From: SSEF01 sp964398485
GTDB taxonomy: Bacteria > Patescibacteriota > Minisyncoccia > Moranbacterales > UBA1568
NCBI GenBank assembly: GCA_964398485.1
Contig: CAYNMD010000008.1
Location: forward strand, 1-32,090
Length of the DNA stretch: 32,090 bases
Direction: 5' to 3'
The position numbers were made by a program, and so were the translations under genes. The number at the start of each line of letters is the position of its first letter. Position 1 is the first letter of the stretch. Positions 25,648 to 32,090 of this stretch are shown in pieces. The notes below the pieces were generated by a model. The model searched no databases. It worked only from the letters and a program-made list of their open reading frames with translations, and was not told the origin of the DNA.

Positions 25648-26306
25648 ATTTGTTTTTCTAACTCTAAAAATTGACCCTCGCTTACCACTTCAATTTGGTC
25701 ATCAATAATTTTGAGAGCGGAATCATCATCAAGAGCGTAAATTGCCTGAGGAAATCGATCCTTCATTGACTCGATAAGTGGCGCACGGAGATGGGCGAAG
25801 TAATCGGAGTTCAAATGCGGCAAGACTGAAAAATCATACAACCCCAGACCTTCCTCACTCCCCACAAAGGATTCCTCCGGCCACAATTCTTTGGTCAATT
25901 CGCCAGAAAGCAACTTACCCACTACCATACTCCCGGCACTGATGCCCATATAAACTCGTGTTTTAAGTAACTCAGGCAATACTTCGACTACTCCGCTCTC
26001 TCGCATGAGGCGGGCGAGATACTGTTCATCACCACCACCGAAACAAAGTACATCAGCTACCTCAAAGCGCTTCATCCAATTTTCTTTTGGCACTGCTGAT
26101 ATATCGACAATATCAAAAGACTGTAAACCCAACTTCAAGAAATCATTGTAATTCTGTACCAACCAACTCTTATCATCTGCTACAAGGCTGGCTGCTGTCG
26201 GTACAAACACCACTTTTGTCTCACTTGCCGGTTTCCCTAACAACTCAAACAATGCTTTTTCAATTGAAGGATTGCTTATTCCAGCTGACGTGAGAAGAAA
26301 TTTCAT
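25644..26306 (-). CDS. Peptidase E family (S51) serine peptidase
   Basis: A 220-residue class-I-glutamine-amidotransferase-fold peptidase. The nucleophile is Ser123 in the elbow YMGISAGSMVVG, preceded by CFGGGDEQYL, with the His in LPHLNSDYF. E. coli PepE cleaves Asp-X dipeptides; other family members are cyanophycinases, so specificity is open. Cytoplasmic, no signal peptide. It starts 3 bp after the small membrane protein and overlaps the hydrolase gene. Confidence 0.92.
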   Translation of the reverse strand: MKFLLTSAGISNPSIEKALFELLGKPASETKVVFVPTAASLVADDKSWLVQNYNDFLKLGLQSFDIVDISAVPKENWMKRFEVADVLCFGGGDEQYLARLMRESGVVEVLPELLKTRVYMGISAGSMVVGKLLSGELTKELWPEESFVGSEEGLGLYDFSVLPHLNSDYFAHLRAPLIESMKDRFPQAIYALDDDSALKIIDDQIEVVSEGQFLELEKQI

Positions 26307-26309
26307 AGT

Positions 26310-26717
26310 TTAATTATCAAAAGAAATATTCGCTTTATTTACTGCGATATGTGGCAGATACCCAGTTGCTCCGTAAAAGAAGATAATCAGCAAAACTAGA
26401 TCAGACCAGGAATAATTGGACGGGTCAACGATAGATAGTCGCAAAAAAATTAATATATAGCCAGACACCCACCCAAGAATTGATCCGACAGTATTAAGCA
26501 CGAGTTGGTGAAAGTACCGCGGATTGACTAACCATAATATCTTACATTTATCTAATCTTGATAATGTCTCTGGCCCATCAAGGTAAAACACATCGTCTTT
26601 TAGTTTTCCCCAATCAGCTGGCCACCAAACAGGCCAAAATATACCCTGTAAAATAATAAACGCTGTTGAACCAACAATGTACAACACTTGAGCAAAAAAG
26701 GTGATATTACTTTCCAT
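26310..26717 (-). CDS. Small membrane protein, unknown
   Basis: A 135-residue protein with about three hydrophobic helices (near 5-25, TFFAQVLYIVGSTAFIILQG; 70-92; 100-122) and a short soluble stretch between the first two. I do not recognise the family. The open frame extends back to 26819 with a basic, Ser-rich stretch, but that part is antisense-free overlap with the end of rfbB; ATG 26717, overlapping rfbB by 11 bp, is a better start. It is followed 3 bp later by peptidase E. Confidence 0.72.
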   Translation of the reverse strand: MESNITFFAQVLYIVGSTAFIILQGIFWPVWWPADWGKLKDDVFYLDGPETLSRLDKCKILWLVNPRYFHQLVLNTVGSILGWVSGYILIFLRLSIVDPSNYSWSDLVLLIIFFYGATGYLPHIAVNKANISFDN

Positions 26718-27708
26718 ACTGCTTCTCGTAATAATTCTGATACTCACCGCTTTTGACTCGCTGCCACCACTCTTTATTTTCCTTGAACCACTCGACCGTT
26801 TTGACGAGGCCTTCTTCAAGACTTACGTTTGGCTCCCAGCTGAGCTCATTTTTGATCTTGTCAAAATTGATCGCATAGCGGCGATCATGCCCTGGTCGAT
26901 CTTGTACATACTCGATGTATTCTTCCCCAAGGCCAAGGATTTCCAACAGCTTCTTCACGATCCAGATATTTTCTTTCTCTGCATTGCCACCGATACAGTA
27001 CGTTTCGCCAACCCTTCCCTTTTCGAGAATGAGCGCGATAGCCCTGACATGGTCCTCGACATAGAGCCAGTCCCGTACCTGAAGACCGTCACCATACACC
27101 GGCACCTTTTTCTCTTCGAGAAGATTGGTAATAGCGAGCGGAATCAGTTTCTCTGGGAAATGGTAGGGTCCATAATTATTGGAGCAATTGGAAATCGTGA
27201 TCGGCAGCCCATAGGTATGGAAGTAGGCACGCACGAGGTGATCACTCCCTGCCTTACTGGCGCTATAGGGGCTTCGTGGATCATAGGCTGTTGATTCGTC
27301 AAACGCTGGATCGGTCTGGGCCAGAGTGCCAAACACCTCATCGGTGGAGACATGATGAAAACGCTTGCTATACTTGCGGGCAGCTTCTAGTAAAGTAAAG
27401 GTTCCGAGCACATTGGTCCGTACAAATGCTTCCGGCCCCAAAATGGAGCGGTCTACGTGTGATTCAGCAGCAAAATGTACGACCGCGTCACACTCCTTGA
27501 CCAAAGTATCTACCAACTTTGCATCGGTAATATCACCTTTCACAAACCGAAAATGAGCAGTATCCTGTACGCTCGCTAAGTTTTCTAAATTCCCCGCATA
27601 GGTCAGCGCATCCAAAACCACTACGGTGTATTCTGGAGAGGCTTGTAATACGTGGTGAACGAAGTTACTTCCGATAAATCCAGCACCTCCCGTCACGAGT
27701 AGTCTCAT
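26707..27708 (-). CDS. rfbB: dTDP-glucose 4,6-dehydratase
   Basis: A 333-residue extended short-chain dehydrogenase, the second step of dTDP-L-rhamnose synthesis. It starts MRLLVTGGAGFIGSNFVHHV with the NAD motif GGAGFIG at 7-13. HVSTDEVFG carries the Asp/Glu pair, and YSASKAGSDHLVRAY holds the YxxxK. NNYGPYHFPEKLIPL and RPGHDRRYAINFDKI are family-typical. ATG 27708 is chosen over an in-frame TTG at 27741 that overlaps rfbC; GGAAAG precedes the ATG. Confidence 0.97.
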   Translation of the reverse strand: MRLLVTGGAGFIGSNFVHHVLQASPEYTVVVLDALTYAGNLENLASVQDTAHFRFVKGDITDAKLVDTLVKECDAVVHFAAESHVDRSILGPEAFVRTNVLGTFTLLEAARKYSKRFHHVSTDEVFGTLAQTDPAFDESTAYDPRSPYSASKAGSDHLVRAYFHTYGLPITISNCSNNYGPYHFPEKLIPLAITNLLEEKKVPVYGDGLQVRDWLYVEDHVRAIALILEKGRVGETYCIGGNAEKENIWIVKKLLEILGLGEEYIEYVQDRPGHDRRYAINFDKIKNELSWEPNVSLEEGLVKTVEWFKENKEWWQRVKSGEYQNYYEKQYGK

Positions 27709-27730
27709 AGCTTTCCAGTTACCTCGCTGA

Positions 27731-28288
27731 TTAACTTTCAAATACGAAATCCTTTTGAATATCCTTCAGTAATGGGTGAACTCTGTCTTTTTCTGACACA
27801 ATAGGATTATCTATTCCCCAGTGTATACCAAGAGCTGAGTCATCCCACCGCACTCCTCGGTCATGTTCGCGTGAATAAACATTGGTACATTTATAGGCAA
27901 ACACAGTATCATCTTCGAGTGCAATAAAACCGTGGGCAAAACCTGCTGGAATCCAAAATTGTTTATGATTCTCGGTTGAAAGCTCGACTGCGACATGTTG
28001 CCCAAAGGTCGGCGATCCAAACCGAATATCAACCGCCACATCCATGACTCGGCCACGCAAGACCGAGACGAGCTTCCCCTGAGCAAATGGCGGCGCTTGA
28101 TAATGCAGCCCTCTCAGAACCCCTCGCTTGGAAAACGAAAGATTATCTTGAACAAAATGAATATCTGTACCCAAAAGCCCCTGATACCGTTCCTCCTGAA
28201 AACTCTCCATAAACCAACCCCGCTCATCAGCAAAAATGTCAGGGATAATAATAATGAGTCCTGGGATATGAGTAATTTCTGTAAGCAT
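27731..28288 (-). CDS. rfbC: dTDP-4-dehydrorhamnose 3,5-epimerase
   Basis: A 185-residue cupin-fold epimerase, the third step of dTDP-L-rhamnose synthesis. Typical motifs: DERGWFMESFQEERY, DNLSFSKRGVLRGLHYQAPP with the catalytic His, VAVDIRFGSPTFGQHVAVEL, and WIPAGFAHGF. Full length. It begins 2 bp after the stop of the unrecognised 370-residue gene and ends 22 bp before rfbB, so all three share a transcript. Confidence 0.97.
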   Translation of the reverse strand: MLTEITHIPGLIIIIPDIFADERGWFMESFQEERYQGLLGTDIHFVQDNLSFSKRGVLRGLHYQAPPFAQGKLVSVLRGRVMDVAVDIRFGSPTFGQHVAVELSTENHKQFWIPAGFAHGFIALEDDTVFAYKCTNVYSREHDRGVRWDDSALGIHWGIDNPIVSEKDRVHPLLKDIQKDFVFES

Positions 28289-28290
28289 AT

Positions 28291-29403
28291 CTACTCCTCA
28301 AAAAATGCAATATTCTTCATAGAAGCTTTTGGTCCGAGTACTACCTGAGCATGTTTTTCATAGTATCTTGCAAAGTGAGCATTCCAAAGTCGCTCAGCTG
28401 TGTCGTAATCACTCATAAAATGCCTCAACATCTTGTCTTTATCACTATGATAGTACTGTTTTATATATTCAATCACAGACCGTGATAAGATATCAGCTTG
28501 AAGTCCATTAAAAGTATCTTCTACTGGTGGATCAAGACTAGGCGGATCGACCGTTACTCGGATACCTGGGAATTTACTCCCATCAGGAGCCTCAAGTGCC
28601 ACTCCGCCAAAAATTCCGGTATCGGCATGTCGATCATGGTACTGCCAATTATCTTGAAAATGTTCCGTCACAATTTTTGCTGCTCCCTCAAAAGAGCCCT
28701 CGGGCACATAGACGATTACTGAATCTCGTGAATTTGTATCACCTAGCAACGTCTTGATTTTAAATCCCGAAGGTACTGCTCCCGGATTCTGAGCTAATTT
28801 TTCAGATATTTGTTTGACTAAATAGACTGGTTTATCCGTCGGAGCGGCTTTAATATTAATACGGTATGTACGCCCAGCCTTCCGATAGTGATCACTTCCA
28901 ATAATATCAAGAGTTGTTCCTTTTCCGGATGACTTTAGACCAGGAACTTTTCCCGATCGCACACTATCAAAGTATGCCTTAGCTTCGTCATGTAACCTAT
29001 TGTCTTCTGCGAGAAATGCATCAACTGCCGCTGCTCCTTCCCCTTCCCGTAAACGGCGTATATGTTTATTTGTCTGAGTATTTAAATGATAGGAATCTCC
29101 TGACGCATCTCGAAATTGTTCAAGGGTATCAAACTGTTGTATATCCGGCAGGTCAAAAGTTACTACATATGTTTTCAAATCTAGTGCATCATGCACCTCC
29201 CCATTATCATGACTTGAATCTTGCTCATATGTTTTCTGATCCATGTAGGCCAGATCAGCTAATACTATTTTCAACGCATGATCAAGATGGCGTTCGATGG
29301 AATTGTTTTTAGCCTTGTAATATTCAATTGAACCATGTCGAAGCTCTTGTTTTTCTTGTGCTGCTACTGGTCGTTTTGGAAACTGTGGGAATATTTCTGA
29401 CAT
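28291..29403 (-). CDS. Unrecognised 370-residue protein
   Basis: I do not recognise this protein. It has no signal peptide or TM. A His/Asp-rich helical N-terminal half (about 1-165) is followed by a mixed alpha/beta domain (about 170-310). This contains TYRINIKAAPTDKPVYLV, PSGFKIKTLL, DSVIVYVPEGSFEGAAKIV and GIFGGVALEAPDG. The order of these strands, with charged residues close by, faintly recalls HopA1-like effector or lanthipeptide-lyase folds, but I hold this only as a guess. The C-terminal 60 residues are helical and aromatic (HFMSDYDTAERLWNAHFARY). It is the first gene after the aspS terminator and is 2 bp from rfbC, so it leads the rml operon. Confidence 0.82.
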   Translation of the reverse strand: MSEIFPQFPKRPVAAQEKQELRHGSIEYYKAKNNSIERHLDHALKIVLADLAYMDQKTYEQDSSHDNGEVHDALDLKTYVVTFDLPDIQQFDTLEQFRDASGDSYHLNTQTNKHIRRLREGEGAAAVDAFLAEDNRLHDEAKAYFDSVRSGKVPGLKSSGKGTTLDIIGSDHYRKAGRTYRINIKAAPTDKPVYLVKQISEKLAQNPGAVPSGFKIKTLLGDTNSRDSVIVYVPEGSFEGAAKIVTEHFQDNWQYHDRHADTGIFGGVALEAPDGSKFPGIRVTVDPPSLDPPVEDTFNGLQADILSRSVIEYIKQYYHSDKDKMLRHFMSDYDTAERLWNAHFARYYEKHAQVVLGPKASMKNIAFFEE

Positions 29404-29449
29404 AGATGGTAGAGTTCAACTTTCCCAAGTTTACCCCATTTCAAACCAT

Positions 29450-29477
29450 AAAAAAAGCACCCCTTCAGGTGCCTTTT
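29450..29477 (-). terminator. Rho-independent terminator after aspS
   Basis: On the minus strand, AAAAGGCACC (29468-29477) pairs with GGTGCTTTTT-type sequence (29452-29461), with a loop of six bases and a run of seven T. The core GCACC/GGTGC is perfect, and the outer A-T pairs extend it with one G-T wobble. It lies 10 bp after the aspS stop and separates aspS from the next gene. Confidence 0.85.
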
Positions 29478-29487
29478 GGAAGAAAAA

Positions 29488-30812
29488 CTAGGGGGTGAGA
29501 CGCTTCACATCTCGAGGGTAGAGAATCGCTTCTTTGATAGTCTCCAGCCCGAGGAGCTTCTGCACGATGCGTTCAGAACCCAATCCCCATCCACCATGCC
29601 GAGGTGCTCCGTTTTTGAAGATATCCAGATAGTCACTAAACTGAGCCGGATCAAGCCCACGACCTTTGAGAATATCCACCAACATCTGATATTCATGTAC
29701 ACGCTCAGCTCCCGAGGCAATTTCCAGACCACGAAACACGAGGTCATAGCTTTCACACAGCTTGGGATTTTCAGGACTCGGCAATGAATAAAAAGCCCGT
29801 ACCGCCGTTGGATAATGAGTGAGAAAAACAAAATCGGAATTGTATTTCTTTTTAACGTACTCGCCAATGAGACGCTCCCCTTCACTATCAATATCCTCAC
29901 CTTCAGGGATTACTTTTCCAAATTCATTCTTGAGAATCTCAAAAGCTTCCGCTAATCGTAAGCGTGGGATAGGCACTGCTGCTGGAACGGTAGCTCCGTA
30001 TAGAGCAAGTTCTTTCTGGCAGGTCTTACCAATATGAGCGAAGACATGCATCATGGTTTTTTCTAGCATGGCCATCACCTCTTCGACATTCTCAATAAAA
30101 CCCATCTCAGCATCAAGACCGGTATACTCTGTCACATGGCGAGTAGTAAAACTTGGCTCCGCTCGAAACACAACACCCACCTCAAAGACTCGCTCAAAGG
30201 CACTCATAGCAGCCTGCTTGTAGAACTGAGGGCTCTGTGCCAAAAAGCATCTCGATCGAAGTATTTAATTTTGAAGAAGTTTGCCCCGCCCTCCGTAGCT
30301 GCCGAAAGAATCTTGGGAGTCTTGATTTCGAGGAATCCCTCCTGCCGAAGTGCTTCACCATAAGCAAAAAGCATTTCGGAGTAAATCTTGAAAATGGCTC
30401 GCACTTTTTCATTACGAAGAGCTAGGGTGCGATGAGTAAGAAGTGTGTCGAGATTGAGTTCGAGATCAGTCTTGGAAACATCAATAGGAAGCTCTTCTGC
30501 TGGCTGGGAGAGAATCGAAAGTGATGTAACCTCAATTTCTATTCCGCCAGTAGGTGAACTCTCAGTTGCTTTGCCGGGACGTTCTTTGACTAATCCAGTT
30601 ACCGAGACCGTATATTCTGGACGAACTTCTTTTGCCACCGTTAAAACATTTTCCTTTTCTGGAGTAACCACCAGCTGCACTGACCCACTGCGATCACGAA
30701 GTTCGAGGAAAATTAACTTACCGTGGTCACGACGAACACTCACCCAACCACGAAGTTCGATCGTCTCACCAATTTTGTGCACCGCATCAAGAACCAAAAC
30801 TCTCGAGGACAT
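29488..30812 (-). pseudogene. aspS: Aspartate--tRNA ligase, archaeal/non-discriminating type, frameshifted
   Basis: Joined, the two frames give about 441 residues of a class II synthetase charging tRNA-Asp (and possibly tRNA-Asn). The first frame (30812-30204) has the OB-fold anticodon domain (RGWVSVRRDHGKLIFLELRD) and class II motif 1 region, then TEGGANFFKIKYFDRDAF. The second (from about 30243 to 29488) continues AQSPQFYKQAAM, FRAEPSFTTRHVTEYTGLD (motif 2) and GGWGLGSERIVQKLLGL (motif 3). The break is in a five-T run (minus strand; A run at 30242-30246 on plus): one more T would restore ...AFLAQSPQFYKQ, the conserved reading. The length of the restored protein matches archaeal-type AspRS (about 430-440), shorter than bacterial AspRS. 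A sequencing error is the likeliest cause. Confidence 0.9.
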
Positions 30813-30823
30813 ACGCCATTCAA

Positions 30824-31192
30824 TTACATCAAATATCGCTTTATTTCATCCACTACTTGAGAGGGAGCAAATGAGGTTTTGGAAATAAAACCCGTTGCCC
30901 CAGCTTTGATGGCAGCTGCCTGCTCTTCTGGACTCGAAAGATTGCTAAACACCACTATTTTGAGATTGTGATCATATTCCGGCTTACTGCGGAGCTCCTG
31001 GAGAACCTCCATGCCCGAAAGCTCTGGAAGGACCATATCAAGCAGTATCAGATCATATGCTGATTCAGCAACTCGCTTGAGGACCTCTTTGCCCGTCTTG
31101 GCATTGACCACCTCAAAACCAGCGTCAGCAAGCTTTTTCTCGTAAATCTCAGCTATAAATGGATCGTCTTCAACCAACAATATTTTTGACAT
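30824..31192 (-). CDS. CheY-like response regulator
   Basis: A 122-residue stand-alone receiver with no output domain. All functional positions are present: the acidic pair in LLVEDDP (9-10), phospho-acceptor D52 in LILLDMVLPELSG, S83 in VVFSNLSS, and K105 in GFISKTSF. It follows the histidine kinase gene by 36 bp and precedes aspS by 11 bp, so the kinase is its likely partner. Its target cannot be seen here. Confidence 0.95.
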   Translation of the reverse strand: MSKILLVEDDPFIAEIYEKKLADAGFEVVNAKTGKEVLKRVAESAYDLILLDMVLPELSGMEVLQELRSKPEYDHNLKIVVFSNLSSPEEQAAAIKAGATGFISKTSFAPSQVVDEIKRYLM

Positions 31193-31228
31193 ATATTTTG
31201 CTTCTAACCGCCCTAGATTAGCAGACTA

Positions 31229-32090
31229 TTAGGCTTGGGGCAACTCCTTGGCCCGTTCTACAATGTGCACCGGCAGCTCCAGAATAAACCGGGAACCCTG
31301 ACCCTTCCCCGCTGATTCAGCACGAATAGTTCCCCCATGCGCCTCAGCAAACTTACTCCCTACATAGAGCCCTAACCCCGTACTTGATACATTGACTTTT
31401 TCCGCTCCTGTTCCACGCTCAAACTTCTTGAATATATGCGGCAAATCTTTAGGGTCGATGCCCATACCCGTGTCGGTTATAATGACCCGGACAGAGTGAG
31501 GGTCGTGCTCATACGAAACCGTTATCGACCCCTGAGGAGTGTACTTCAGGGCGTTATCGATAAGGTTGGAAATTACCTCACGAATCTTGGCGGCATCAAG
31601 TGAGAGAAGGGGGAGTGACTGCTTGGGCCTTTTGACTGAGAAGGCTATACCCTTTTCTTTTGTGGCCAGTACAAACATATCTTCCAGTTCATTTACTATG
31701 TCTTCGATATGAGCTGGACTAAACTGATACTGGATCCTCCCCGCCTCAATACGAGAGATATTCAAAAGATTTTCCACCAAACCCATGAGACGATTATTAG
31801 CAATGGTCAACTTGCCCAAAGTATCCTTTACCTTTGGTTCAATTTTTCCATACGCTCCCTCGAGCAAGAGATCAAGAAATCCCCTGATAGCAGTAAGTGG
31901 TGTACGGAGTTGGTGAGATGCAATTGAGATGAATTCACTCTTGGCACTATCAAGCCGTTTGAGCTCGGTATTGGCAACTGACAACTCATTGGTCAGCACC
32001 TCCAACTCCTCCTTCCGCTGAACCTCTTTTTTCACTTCCCTGATAAGGAAATAAGCAAAAATAAGAGAAAGGACAAATGTAATGGTGGTA
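31229..32090 (-). CDS. Membrane histidine kinase, 3' part
   Basis: C-terminal part of a sensor kinase; the gene runs past the right edge of the window. Reading the frame to the edge gives a TM (TITFVLSLIFAYFLIREVKK), so the apparent GTG start at 32035 is internal. A short coiled linker leads to the HisKA box SHQLRTPLTAIRGFLDLL (phospho-His codon at 31913-31915) and the ATPase domain with NLIDNALKYTP (N box), DTGMGID (G1), FKKFERG (F box) and STGLGLYV (G2). The sensor domain is outside. The CheY-like regulator is downstream. Confidence 0.95.
   Translation of the reverse strand, partial: TTITFVLSLIFAYFLIREVKKEVQRKEELEVLTNELSVANTELKRLDSAKSEFISIASHQLRTPLTAIRGFLDLLLEGAYGKIEPKVKDTLGKLTIANNRLMGLVENLLNISRIEAGRIQYQFSPAHIEDIVNELEDMFVLATKEKGIAFSVKRPKQSLPLLSLDAAKIREVISNLIDNALKYTPQGSITVSYEHDPHSVRVIITDTGMGIDPKDLPHIFKKFERGTGAEKVNVSSTGLGLYVGSKFAEAHGGTIRAESAGKGQGSRFILELPVHIVERAKELPQA

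Noticed and set aside
26701..27294. A 197-codon plus-strand open frame opposite rfbB
   Set aside because: It overlaps the conserved C-terminal half of RfbB; its hydrophobic start is the complement of the end of rfbB and the small membrane gene.
30236..30250. A classic X_XXY_YYZ programmed frameshift heptamer in aspS
   Set aside because: The frame-0 codons GCT TTT do not fit the heptamer; only a simple single-tRNA slip on the T run is possible, so a sequencing or assembly error is preferred.
1..32090. Recoded TGA (code 25) as in Gracilibacteria/SR1
   Set aside because: TGA ends several full-length genes, for example in ATGA overlaps at 24405-24408 and 25644-25647; reading through would add unrelated sequence.
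1..32090. CRISPR arrays, insertion sequences, prophage or defence islands
   Set aside because: No spaced direct repeats, transposase, integrase, capsid or nuclease-defence motifs were found on either strand; the genes are mostly housekeeping and envelope functions.

Overview
The window looks like a stretch of a Patescibacteria (CPR, Parcubacteria-like) chromosome or metagenome-assembled contig. This is an inference from gene content: a DUF4012 membrane protein, an archaeal-type aspartyl-tRNA synthetase, many short CheY/histidine-kinase genes, MltG and MurJ, and very tight packing (no gap above about 100 bp). TGA is used as a stop (for example in the ATGA overlaps), so the recoded code of Gracilibacteria/SR1 does not apply. 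I see no rRNA, tRNA, CRISPR array or insertion sequence. Every gene except the leftmost is on the minus strand, so the text below follows transcription from right to left.

Right end: a membrane histidine kinase (cut by the window edge), an intact CheY-like regulator, and aspS. As given, aspS is broken by a one-base deletion in a homopolymer. A rho-independent terminator follows it.

Middle (about 14.9-29.4 kb): an envelope/sugar region. It starts with an unrecognised 370-residue protein. Then come rfbC, rfbB, a small membrane protein, a peptidase E, a metallo-beta-lactamase-fold hydrolase, a 7-TM protein, rfbD, glyA, an RmlA-type nucleotidyltransferase, galU, a TM/coiled-coil protein, a GT4 glycosyltransferase, a DUF4012 protein and the lipid II flippase MurJ. 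All four dTDP-L-rhamnose enzymes are present, which suggests a rhamnose-containing surface glycan.

Next (9.7-14.8 kb): lepA, a 95-codon ORFan whose stop codon lies inside a terminator stem, thioredoxin, a YjbQ-family protein, MltG and a polytopic membrane protein of unknown function.

Left part (1.5-9.7 kb): dnaJ stands behind a textbook sigma-A promoter overlapped by a perfect CIRCE operator (HrcA/heat-shock control). It is followed by a receiver protein that has lost its phospho-acceptor Asp, recJ, an RNase HI, and a MacAB-like four-gene ABC exporter (adaptor, ATPase, two permeases). The exporter converges, with 7 bp between stop codons, on the only plus-strand gene, the 3' part of a class A penicillin-binding protein.

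The observations I rate highest are the perfect CIRCE/promoter overlap, the aspS frameshift, the pseudo-receiver next to recJ, and the unrecognised 370-residue protein.
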